Shown piece after piece: positions 1-7,021 of a DNA stretch of 23,790 nt (positions within the stretch are counted from its first letter, which is position 1; every line of letters begins with the position of its first letter). The notes under the pieces are model-generated. The model saw only the letters and a list, made by a program, of their open reading frames with translations, was not told where the DNA came from and ran no database searches. A program made the translations under genes and the position numbers. Source of the stretch: CAXBCP01 sp963974055 (GTDB lineage: Bacteria > Pseudomonadota > Alphaproteobacteria > MPNO01 > UBA830); the NCBI GenBank assembly GCA_963974055.1, contig CAXBCP010000047.1:1-23790 (forward strand), read 5' to 3'.

Positions 1-55
1 TATGACGGGCGCGAACTGGCGCGTCGACGGCGGCAGCGCCGGCGGTCTCGGCTAG
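1..55 (+). CDS. C-terminal end of a short-chain dehydrogenase/reductase (partial)
   Basis: Only the last 17 codons and a TAG stop are inside the window. They read MTGANWRVDGGSAGGLG. A tail with TGANWRVDGG followed by a few small residues is the usual C-terminus of classical NAD(P)-dependent short-chain dehydrogenases, where this segment closes the Rossmann fold after the substrate loop. The catalytic Ser-Tyr-Lys residues lie upstream of the window, so substrate and cofactor cannot be judged. The gene converges on the minus-strand ABC membrane gene, with only 10 bases between the two stop codons and no visible terminator. Confidence 0.75.
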   Translation, partial: MTGANWRVDGGSAGGLG

Positions 56-65
56 TCCCTGCGCC

Positions 66-1427
66 CTAGGCGACGTCCTCGTCGCGGACGACCCGGACCT
101 TCCAGGCCCGCGCCATCAGCGCGAACACGATCAGGACCTCGATCACGACCGGCCCCAGCGTCAGCCCGGCGCCGGCATCCCATTGCGGCCAGAAGATCGC
201 CGTCAGCGGGTTGAGCCCGAGGAAGATCAGGGCGACCGGTATCACCGTGTAGGCAAGCGCGAGATAGAGAAAGGCCGACGTGTCGTTGCGCGGAGAATAC
301 CGCGAAATGTTCAGCAGGTAGATGAACCCGACATCGCGCAGTACGAACAGGAAGGTCGCGATGGTCGCAAGATGGAAATTGATCGGCTGTTCCAGCACCA
401 CGATCCGGGATTCCGACAGGCGCAGCAGCACGATCGACGCCAGCAGCACCAGGATCAGCATCAGGATGGAGCGCGGCATCGCGTTGAAGAAACTGCCCCA
501 GTCGTGAAGCTGGACGTAGCGCCGCAGCCGGCGGAACAGCACCGGACCCTTCGGTTCGGCCAGGGCGATCACGTAGGTCAGGATCAGCAGCATCGCGTAG
601 CCGTGATACGCCTTGGAGGATATATCCGGCATCGCCTTGCCGACCTCGGGATGCAGCAGCCGGACCCCGGCGGCAACGGCGACGGTAAAGGCGACGAAGG
701 CGATCCACACCCACGGGCCGTTCACCATCTGCAATTCGCCGCGCATCATCCGCCAGATGCCGATCAGCGCCCACAGGGAATACACCGCGAGCGCGATCAG
801 AACGCAGTCGATCAGCGGAAACACCCGGTCGTAGAACAGCATCACCCGGTAAACGCCGTCATCGGCCCAGCCGGACAGGCCGATATACAGCCCGGGCAGC
901 GCCGCCGCGAAGCCGACCAGAAGATAGAACGCAACCTGCACGCGCCCGAAATCCCGGCGTTTCTGCACCGCCTGCATGCTGACCAGCAGACCCGTAGCAT
1001 GGGCGATCACGCCGGACAGAACGTATACGAGGATCAGCTTGGCAAGCCGGGCTTCGGGCAGGATATCGATATAGGACATCCAGTAGAGCCCCATGCAGAT
1101 CAGCCCGCCATACCAGACGAAGACCGTCGAGCCGAACAGCTTGCCCCAGGCCATGCTCCACGGCCCCATGGCCGACATCCGCTGGGTGTCCCAGGTGCGC
1201 GCATTGATCTCCTGGATCACCGATTCCGACGCGACCCGCGTGCCCCAGATAAAGATAATCGCACAGAACAGCAGCGCCGCCGTCTGGGCGGTGGCGGAAT
1301 CCAGCTCCTGGCCGTTCACCAGGTACATCAGCAGGAACAGGATGCCGACGATGGCCGGCATGACCAGGACGCGGTGCAGCGTGAATTCGAGCCACAGATT
1401 GCGGATAAATTCGGGATTGCCTCTCAT
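66..1427 (-). CDS. ABC-2-type transporter membrane protein
   Basis: A 453-residue polytopic inner-membrane protein. I see roughly ten hydrophobic segments spread over the whole length, starting near residue 17, and no soluble enzymatic domain. The ATG at 1427 overlaps the stop of the upstream ATPase gene (ATGA), so the two are translationally coupled and almost certainly form one ABC transporter. Length and layout fit an ABC-2-like permease whose first segment is followed by a loop and a cluster of further helices. The much longer frame reaching to 1763 runs inside the ATPase gene and is not the start. The cargo is unknown. The ATPase resembles those of exporters, so efflux of a lipid, polysaccharide, drug or peptide is more likely than nutrient uptake, but this is inference. 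Confidence 0.75.
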   Translation of the reverse strand: MRGNPEFIRNLWLEFTLHRVLVMPAIVGILFLLMYLVNGQELDSATAQTAALLFCAIIFIWGTRVASESVIQEINARTWDTQRMSAMGPWSMAWGKLFGSTVFVWYGGLICMGLYWMSYIDILPEARLAKLILVYVLSGVIAHATGLLVSMQAVQKRRDFGRVQVAFYLLVGFAAALPGLYIGLSGWADDGVYRVMLFYDRVFPLIDCVLIALAVYSLWALIGIWRMMRGELQMVNGPWVWIAFVAFTVAVAAGVRLLHPEVGKAMPDISSKAYHGYAMLLILTYVIALAEPKGPVLFRRLRRYVQLHDWGSFFNAMPRSILMLILVLLASIVLLRLSESRIVVLEQPINFHLATIATFLFVLRDVGFIYLLNISRYSPRNDTSAFLYLALAYTVIPVALIFLGLNPLTAIFWPQWDAGAGLTLGPVVIEVLIVFALMARAWKVRVVRDEDVA

Positions 1428-2356
1428 GTCCGCGTCTTCCCGGAATCGTATTCGTGGATCTGTGCGATATAGGCGTCCTGCAGCGCGATACGGTCTTCGC
1501 GCAGGGCCGCGACCGGAATGCCGGCGTCGACCAGCCGGCGCAGCAATGCCTGCTGGGCAACCATGTCGCCGCTGAACAGCAGCGTCGCGACCTCGTCGCC
1601 GACCGATGGCTGCGCCACCCCGTCGGTCTTTTCGAGCAGGCCGAGAAGATCGCCGCTGGGCGCCGCAAGGTCGATCCGCAGCCGCCGCGCATCGGTCAGC
1701 TCGCCCGCCAGTTTCCGGGAATCGATGATGCGGCCCTCGCGCATGATCAGCATGTCGGTGCAATAGCCTTCGAGCTCGGCCAGGATGTGCGACGACACCA
1801 GCAGGGTCATGCCGGCGTCGCGCAGGCCGATCAGCAGCATCGACAGCGATTGCCGCGCTTCCGGGTCGAGGCCCGAGGCGGGCTCGTCGAGCACCAGGAA
1901 TTCGGGTTCGTGGACGATCGCCTGGGCGATCGCCAGGCGCTGGCGCAGGCCGCGGGACAGCGCACCCGCTTTTTCGCGCAACCGGTCGGTGAGATTAAGC
2001 CGTTGCGCCGCCGCCTCGACGACGGTGCGGACCTGATCGCCCGACACGCCGTAGGCGCGGGCCGTATAGGTCAGGCACTGGCGCACGGTGAGCTGGTCGT
2101 AGACGCCGAAGAAATCCGACAGATAGGCCATGCGCCGGTGGCAGTCGCGCGGGTGTTCGTGCACGTCGACGCCGTCGAACAGCACCTGGCCGGAAAACGG
2201 GCCGTGCAGCCCGACGATACAGCGGATCAGCGTTGTTTTTCCCGCACCGTTCGGCCCGACAAGGGCCGTGATGCTGCCGGTTTTTATCTCGCAGGAAACA
2301 TCGTGCAGCGCCCGCTTCGTCGGGTACTCGAATATAAGGTTTTTCACCTCGATCAT
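1424..2356 (-). CDS. ABC transporter ATP-binding protein
   Basis: A 310-residue nucleotide-binding subunit. Walker A is GPNGAGKTT at residues 34-42, the signature loop is LSRGLRQR at 133-140 (Gly-Leu in place of the commoner Gly-Gln), and Walker B is FLVLDEPASGLD from residue 153. The C-terminal 90 residues after the H-loop region (SSHILAELE) form an extension like the one in ATPases of ABC-2 exporters of the CcmA/NatA type. The start at 2356 (ATG, MIEVKNLIF) is preferred over an in-frame TTG at 2386 because the conserved fold begins at once with the MIEV strand. Its stop overlaps the permease ATG. It lies 97 bases downstream of the large DM9 protein gene with a terminator-like hairpin between, so it may have its own promoter in that short gap or inside the tail of the upstream gene. 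Confidence 0.9.
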   Translation of the reverse strand: MIEVKNLIFEYPTKRALHDVSCEIKTGSITALVGPNGAGKTTLIRCIVGLHGPFSGQVLFDGVDVHEHPRDCHRRMAYLSDFFGVYDQLTVRQCLTYTARAYGVSGDQVRTVVEAAAQRLNLTDRLREKAGALSRGLRQRLAIAQAIVHEPEFLVLDEPASGLDPEARQSLSMLLIGLRDAGMTLLVSSHILAELEGYCTDMLIMREGRIIDSRKLAGELTDARRLRIDLAAPSGDLLGLLEKTDGVAQPSVGDEVATLLFSGDMVAQQALLRRLVDAGIPVAALREDRIALQDAYIAQIHEYDSGKTRT

Positions 2357-2384
2357 CGGGGAAGGCCGTCCATTCTGTGCCGGC

Positions 2385-2433
2385 AAAACCCGAATGCCGC
2401 CGGCCCCCGTTCCCGGGATGCCCGCGGCATTCG
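2385..2433 (-). terminator. Probable intrinsic terminator of the DM9 protein gene
   Basis: A perfect 10-bp inverted repeat has arms CGAATGCCGC (2391-2400) and GCGGCATTCG (2424-2433) with a 23-base GC-rich loop. On the minus strand the second arm is followed by GGTTTTG, a short T tract. It lies 20 bases past the stop of the large gene and about 30 bases before the ATPase ATG, so it would end the large transcript and insulate the ABC genes. The T tract is short, so termination may be partial. Confidence 0.6.
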
Positions 2434-2452
2434 TTACCGTTCTGCCCTGGCT

Positions 2453-5400
2453 CTATTTTGCCAGAGATTTAAGCGTCCGCAACTGTTTCAGCATTTTGGT
2501 GCTGACCCCGGCGCGATCCGGCGGCGGTGCCGCCTCCGACCCCTTCGGCTTGTTGTCCAGGGTCGACTCGCGGCTGACCGGCATGGTCTTGATCATACTG
2601 GCACGCGTCCGCGCCCGGGCCTTCGCATAGGCGACGGCAAAGGCCTTTTTCTGATCGGCGTTCATCTTGCCGACCTTCGCCAGTCGCTTCGCCATCCGCG
2701 CCTGACGCTTTGCCAGCTTTTCCTTCGAAATCGCGGTCGTGACGGCCGGCGCCTTCTTGCCGGCGACCTTCACCGCATAGGCGCGGGCAAATGCCTGGCG
2801 CTGCTTCTGGCTCAGTTTCGCGACGGCCTTGTTCTGGGGTTTTCTGGACTTGGCAGCCTTCCGGGTCTGGTCGGCGGCAAGTTTCGCCGACGCGACCGAT
2901 TTCGTGGACTTGGCGACCTTCTTGACCGCGATCTTCTTGCGCTCCGCGCGGATCTTCGCCGTCTTGGCCGTCCGCTTCGCGATAAGAGCCTCGCGGTTTT
3001 TCAGTTTCTTGGTGAAGGCCAGCAGGCGCTTCTTCTTCATCGCTGCCTGCTGTTTCCTGCGCTCGGCCGCCTGTTTGGCCTGCAGCGCCCGTGCGGCATT
3101 CGCCGCGGCCACCGCCGTCGCGCTTTGCTTCATCGCCGCCTGGACCTGCTCGGCCATCTTGGCGTTGAGCTTCTTCATCGCCGCCAGCCCGGCGAAGCCG
3201 CCGCTGGACTTTTTGGCCGGCGCCGGTTTGACGCCGGCATCCTTGATCGCCTGGCCACAGGGGCTGGCAGGATCCTTCTGAAGTTTCAGAAGGTTTACCT
3301 TCATCGCCCTCAGCTCTTTTTCCTGCTTGCCGAGATAGACGGGACTAAGCTGTTCCTGCTTCGGCTCGGCCCTGTAATTGCGCTCGATCTCCTTGCGTAC
3401 GGCACCGCTGCCGGGCGCCTTTTTCAGCTCGGCCTGCAGCGCCCGGACGATCCGGACCTGCTTGCTGTACTTTGCGGAGCTGTCGCGTTCGGCGACCGAA
3501 ATCTTCGCCGCCTTGTACTGGTTGACCAGCCCGACATAGTTATGAAGGCCGCCGCGATAAACGGTCATGGTCTGGAAACCCTTGGTGAATTTCCGTTCCT
3601 TCCCGCCATAGCCGATATAGCAGTTGCCGTTCGGCGCGATCTTGCCGGGATGGGTGCCGCCCTTGTAGCGGGCGCGGCAGACATAGACGTTGCCCTTGCC
3701 TTCCTTGCCGACATACATGCGGTACTTGCTGCCGCCGGAGGTCCAGCCGACACGACCGCTCATTCCCTTGTCGGAAACAAGGACGTCATAGGTCGATTGC
3801 TTGCGTTCCTTGCCGCCGTAACCGATGTTGCAATAGCCGGCGACGACCTTACCGCTCGCCCATTTGCCCTTGTAGCTGGACCGGCAGACGTAAAGACGCG
3901 ACCGGCCCGGTTCCGAGCCGCCGCTGACGGCGCCGGACGGAATCCGCCCGCCCCTGTTGACCTTCACCCACCGGGCGGGATTCGGCGGCGCGCCGTTTCC
4001 GAGCGCCCGGAACGCCCGGCTGGCCTCCATCGCGGTATAGTACTTGTAGGCCTGCGCATTGATCTTGCGGCGCGTAATCGAGGACAGTTCCGAGTTCACG
4101 AGCTTGATATGCTGGTCCAGCGCATAGGGGTGGGTTTCGCACATGCCGGGATCGAACGGCACCGAAGTCGCCTTCAGCTTTCCGGCTTCGATCAGCGATT
4201 CCGAATAGTCGCGCGCCTCCTGGCCGGTCACCGGGTCGAACGTGAAGTTGCCTGCAACTTTAACAGGCTTCGGCATATTGCCCGGCATCGTCGCGGACTT
4301 GCCCTTGCCCGAGCCGCCCGAATCCGCGCCCGGCGTGAAGACTTCGAATACCTTTTCGACCGGGACGCTGAAATCCCACTTGATATCCTTGAGATATTCG
4401 GTGCCGAGCAGCGTGTATTCGATGCCGAGTTCGCCCTTCTGACTGGCGCTGAGGACGGCGAGCTTGCCCTTCATCCACAGTTTTTCGATGTCGAATATCT
4501 CGGCGATCGCGGACAACGCCTGGCCGGTGAACTTGCCGGCGAATTCGATCGCATTGCCGAACGTCACCATCGCCGAGCTCAGCGCATCGGTCGCCGCCGC
4601 AAGAACCTTGCCGAAGGTATTGATGGTCTTGTTCAGCCCGTCGATGACGGCGCTGAGAACCTTGCCGGTTCCCTTGAGGAATTCGTCGACAACCTTCTGC
4701 CCGAGATCGAGCACGCCGCGCGCGACCTTGAGGGCGGTCCACAGACTGCCGGCCGCGACGCAATGGTCCCAGTCCCAGGGTTTGGGGCTGCATTTTCTCT
4801 TTTCGCGGTCGTACTTGCCTTTCAGCTTGTCGACCTCGGCCTTGGCCTTGTTGAATTCCTTATAGGCGCTCTTGCGGGCGCTCTCGAGATCGCCGACCGC
4901 CTTGGACTTGTCGATTTTCGCGGTCTGGATGCGGTCGGACGCGACATGGAGTTCGCGGTTCATGCCGGCGACGGCGGTTTCGACGCCGCGGCTGAAATCC
5001 GCCGTCGCCGTCTGGATGCCGTCGGCAAACCGGTTGAAGAAATTGCCCTCGATGATTCCCGTCGCTTCGAACCCGGCGTTTTTCAGGCTCCGCGTCGCGC
5101 TTTCGAGAACCAGCGAGGCTTCGAACAGGCCGAACGGGGCCGCGCCTTCGACAATGGCGACCTGGGCCTTCTTGTCGATCGACAGTTCGAAACTGCCGCC
5201 GGAACCGAGCAGCGACACCGTCTCCGTCTTGATGCGCACATGCGGGTCGGTGATGTTTTCGGTGGTGATCGCGATATCGACCTCGCCCTTGGGCAGCTTG
5301 ATGATATCGATCGGCAGGTTGGCATTGGTATGCGCCTTGATTTCGATCCCGTGGGTCGGCTTGATGACCGCGGTTTCGACCGCGCCCATTTCGGTGCCGA

Positions 5401-6823
5401 ACACGATCAGGTTGCCGGCCATCTCCAGCCCGGCATCGAGCCCGATATTCAGCGACACATCGATGAACGGCCCTTCGCCGGTCTTGACGCCCCCGATCCT
5501 GACAAAGTCGTCGGGAAGCGGCGGATGCGGAATCTTCGAGCCCGTCACCGCATTCGTCAGGTCGGCGAACGCGTTGGTCAGGTCCCTGAGGCTGAGCGAC
5601 GCGGTCTTGTTCGGGTTGGTCGGCGACACCATGAACTTGATCTGTTCCGGAATCGGAATGGCCGCCGTGGCGGCCGGCACCTGCACGGCGGCGAAGGTCA
5701 CGATGTTGTTGTCGTAAAACCGCCCGCCGGCGCCGATCCCGACGGCGACCGCATCGGGCTTGATCTCGAACGCCATCGTGTAGTCCTGCAGGTCGATGAA
5801 CGGCAGGCCGAACGCCTTTTTGAAGGCGCCCTTTTCACCCTTGAACATCGTCGCGGCGATCGAGAAGGTCGGCTTGCCGCCTTCAAGCGCCATGGCGACC
5901 TCGATATCCATGGTGGTTTTCGCGGTCGCGATTTTCTTGTCCGCGATATCGGGATAGACGAAGGGCACGTCGGCCGCTTCGAGGAAATATCCGAACTTGG
6001 TCGAGGCTTCGACCAGGTCGAATTCGGCCTTCAGCCCGACGGTAAACGTTGCCGGAATTTCGATTTTCTTGCCGATTTTCGGCCGGACGGGCGGCAGGGC
6101 GGCGAGGAAACTGGCCGTGATCGAGGGCGTTTTTCCTTCCATCACGGAACTCAGAACGCCGGTGCTCAGCTGCGCCTTGAACAGGGCCTTGCTCGATTTT
6201 CCGCCGATCGCCTCGATCGCATCCTTCAGGGGTTTCAGCTTGCCGATATCGGACATCGCCATGAAGGTGACGCCCTGGTCGAGGCTGACCTCGAAAGCGG
6301 CATTGTCGTCGAAATAGGGCGAGAACATGGCCTTGGCGGCGGCCGGCAGATCGTTCTGTTCGAGCTCGACCCCGCGCGCGGCGATGACCCAGACCACCCG
6401 GTCGAAGGTCAGCATGTCGGTCACTTCGATGCCCGGCGCCTTGAAGAAATCGCTGAGCTTGGGCGTGCGCGGCTTGCCGGTCGCGCTGACGGGTTCCAGC
6501 GCGAAATAGGTTTCCGTCCCGCCCTTGAAGACCAGGAAATTCCAGCGCATCGCGAAGAAATTCACAAAGCCGGAGATCGTCTTTTCGGTCGCGGTGACGC
6601 TGGCCATCTCGGTATCGGCGAGCTTGCCGAGCTTCAGGTCCGACAGGACCTTGCCGACCCCGGGAATGTCTTTCAGCTTGAGCGTCGTCTTGCCGGCGAC
6701 ATCGTCGGCGAAACCGGCCGCATATGCGCGCTCGGACGCCGTTACCGACAGCGCACCGGCCGCCAGAACGAACATTGCAAGAATGAAAAATTTACGGAAA
6801 TTCGAGACGAGAATTCCTGTCAT
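2453..6823 (-). CDS. Large exported protein with tandem DM9 (DUF3421-type) repeats and a Lys/Ala-rich tail
   Basis: A 1456-residue protein. The ATG at 6823 has a good ribosome site (AGGGGG, 7-base spacing) and is followed by a basic start, a hydrophobic core and a signal-peptidase-like site (AYA-AGF, about residue 36), so it is probably exported by Sec. Residues about 40-620 look beta-rich and match no family I can name. About 620-670 is a charged helical stretch, and about 680-800 is amphipathic and helical. Two tandem repeats follow, anchored by YVCR at 978-981 and 1047-1050, each with P/S-GK and then GYGGKER (1001-1007, 1071-1077), spaced 69-70 residues apart. This is the DM9 pattern, known mainly from insect and mollusc proteins, in which it can bind mannose. 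From about 1130 to the end the protein is dominated by Lys, Ala, Arg and Gln, coiled-coil or histone-H1-like. Function is unknown; cell-surface carbohydrate binding is a reasonable guess. Confidence 0.85.
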   Translation of the reverse strand: MTGILVSNFRKFFILAMFVLAAGALSVTASERAYAAGFADDVAGKTTLKLKDIPGVGKVLSDLKLGKLADTEMASVTATEKTISGFVNFFAMRWNFLVFKGGTETYFALEPVSATGKPRTPKLSDFFKAPGIEVTDMLTFDRVVWVIAARGVELEQNDLPAAAKAMFSPYFDDNAAFEVSLDQGVTFMAMSDIGKLKPLKDAIEAIGGKSSKALFKAQLSTGVLSSVMEGKTPSITASFLAALPPVRPKIGKKIEIPATFTVGLKAEFDLVEASTKFGYFLEAADVPFVYPDIADKKIATAKTTMDIEVAMALEGGKPTFSIAATMFKGEKGAFKKAFGLPFIDLQDYTMAFEIKPDAVAVGIGAGGRFYDNNIVTFAAVQVPAATAAIPIPEQIKFMVSPTNPNKTASLSLRDLTNAFADLTNAVTGSKIPHPPLPDDFVRIGGVKTGEGPFIDVSLNIGLDAGLEMAGNLIVFGTEMGAVETAVIKPTHGIEIKAHTNANLPIDIIKLPKGEVDIAITTENITDPHVRIKTETVSLLGSGGSFELSIDKKAQVAIVEGAAPFGLFEASLVLESATRSLKNAGFEATGIIEGNFFNRFADGIQTATADFSRGVETAVAGMNRELHVASDRIQTAKIDKSKAVGDLESARKSAYKEFNKAKAEVDKLKGKYDREKRKCSPKPWDWDHCVAAGSLWTALKVARGVLDLGQKVVDEFLKGTGKVLSAVIDGLNKTINTFGKVLAAATDALSSAMVTFGNAIEFAGKFTGQALSAIAEIFDIEKLWMKGKLAVLSASQKGELGIEYTLLGTEYLKDIKWDFSVPVEKVFEVFTPGADSGGSGKGKSATMPGNMPKPVKVAGNFTFDPVTGQEARDYSESLIEAGKLKATSVPFDPGMCETHPYALDQHIKLVNSELSSITRRKINAQAYKYYTAMEASRAFRALGNGAPPNPARWVKVNRGGRIPSGAVSGGSEPGRSRLYVCRSSYKGKWASGKVVAGYCNIGYGGKERKQSTYDVLVSDKGMSGRVGWTSGGSKYRMYVGKEGKGNVYVCRARYKGGTHPGKIAPNGNCYIGYGGKERKFTKGFQTMTVYRGGLHNYVGLVNQYKAAKISVAERDSSAKYSKQVRIVRALQAELKKAPGSGAVRKEIERNYRAEPKQEQLSPVYLGKQEKELRAMKVNLLKLQKDPASPCGQAIKDAGVKPAPAKKSSGGFAGLAAMKKLNAKMAEQVQAAMKQSATAVAAANAARALQAKQAAERRKQQAAMKKKRLLAFTKKLKNREALIAKRTAKTAKIRAERKKIAVKKVAKSTKSVASAKLAADQTRKAAKSRKPQNKAVAKLSQKQRQAFARAYAVKVAGKKAPAVTTAISKEKLAKRQARMAKRLAKVGKMNADQKKAFAVAYAKARARTRASMIKTMPVSRESTLDNKPKGSEAAPPPDRAGVSTKMLKQLRTLKSLAK
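2610..2815 (-). repeat. Internal 50-residue repeat in the basic tail of the DM9 protein
   Basis: Within the large protein, LSQKQRQAFARAYAVK (residues 1337-1352) and MNADQKKAFAVAYAKA (1387-1402) are clearly related and lie exactly 50 residues apart, separated by Lys/Arg/Ala-rich sequence. The shared core is Q-[RK]-[QK]-AFA-x-AYA. This points to a repeated helical unit rather than random low complexity. Confidence 0.6.
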
Positions 6824-6981
6824 CGTCGTGCCCCCTATAACAATTCCCGCGCTCGCCCCTCAGGATGCCGCGCAGAAAGCCCTTACCCGCAATAATGCTG
6901 GCACGATCCGGCGTAATGCGCAATACCGGCCCCTGCCCTGCGGGTATTCTTGCCTCTTCAACATGAACGCAAGATGAACGG

Positions 6982-7005
6982 CGGCCCTTTTACGGTGTCG
7001 GGCCG
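6982..7005 (-). terminator. Weak hairpin after the tctA-tctB gene
   Basis: A 6-bp perfect stem (CGGCCC at 6982-6987, GGGCCG at 7000-7005) with a 12-base loop lies 16 bases past the stop of the transporter gene. No T tract follows on the minus strand, so it is at best a weak terminator or an RNA-stabilising 3' hairpin. The rest of the 198-base gap up to the DM9 gene shows no promoter I can call with confidence. Confidence 0.3.
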
Positions 7006-7021
7006 TGTGTCCCCCCGCAAA

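Noticed and set aside
1454..6895. A plus-strand frame of 1813 codons opposite the ABC and DM9 genes
   Set aside because: It is the antisense of well-supported genes, and open only because GC-rich codon bias removes stops. Its product is Arg/His/Gly/Asp-rich low-complexity sequence with no domain, whereas the minus strand has a signal peptide, DM9 motifs and ABC motifs.
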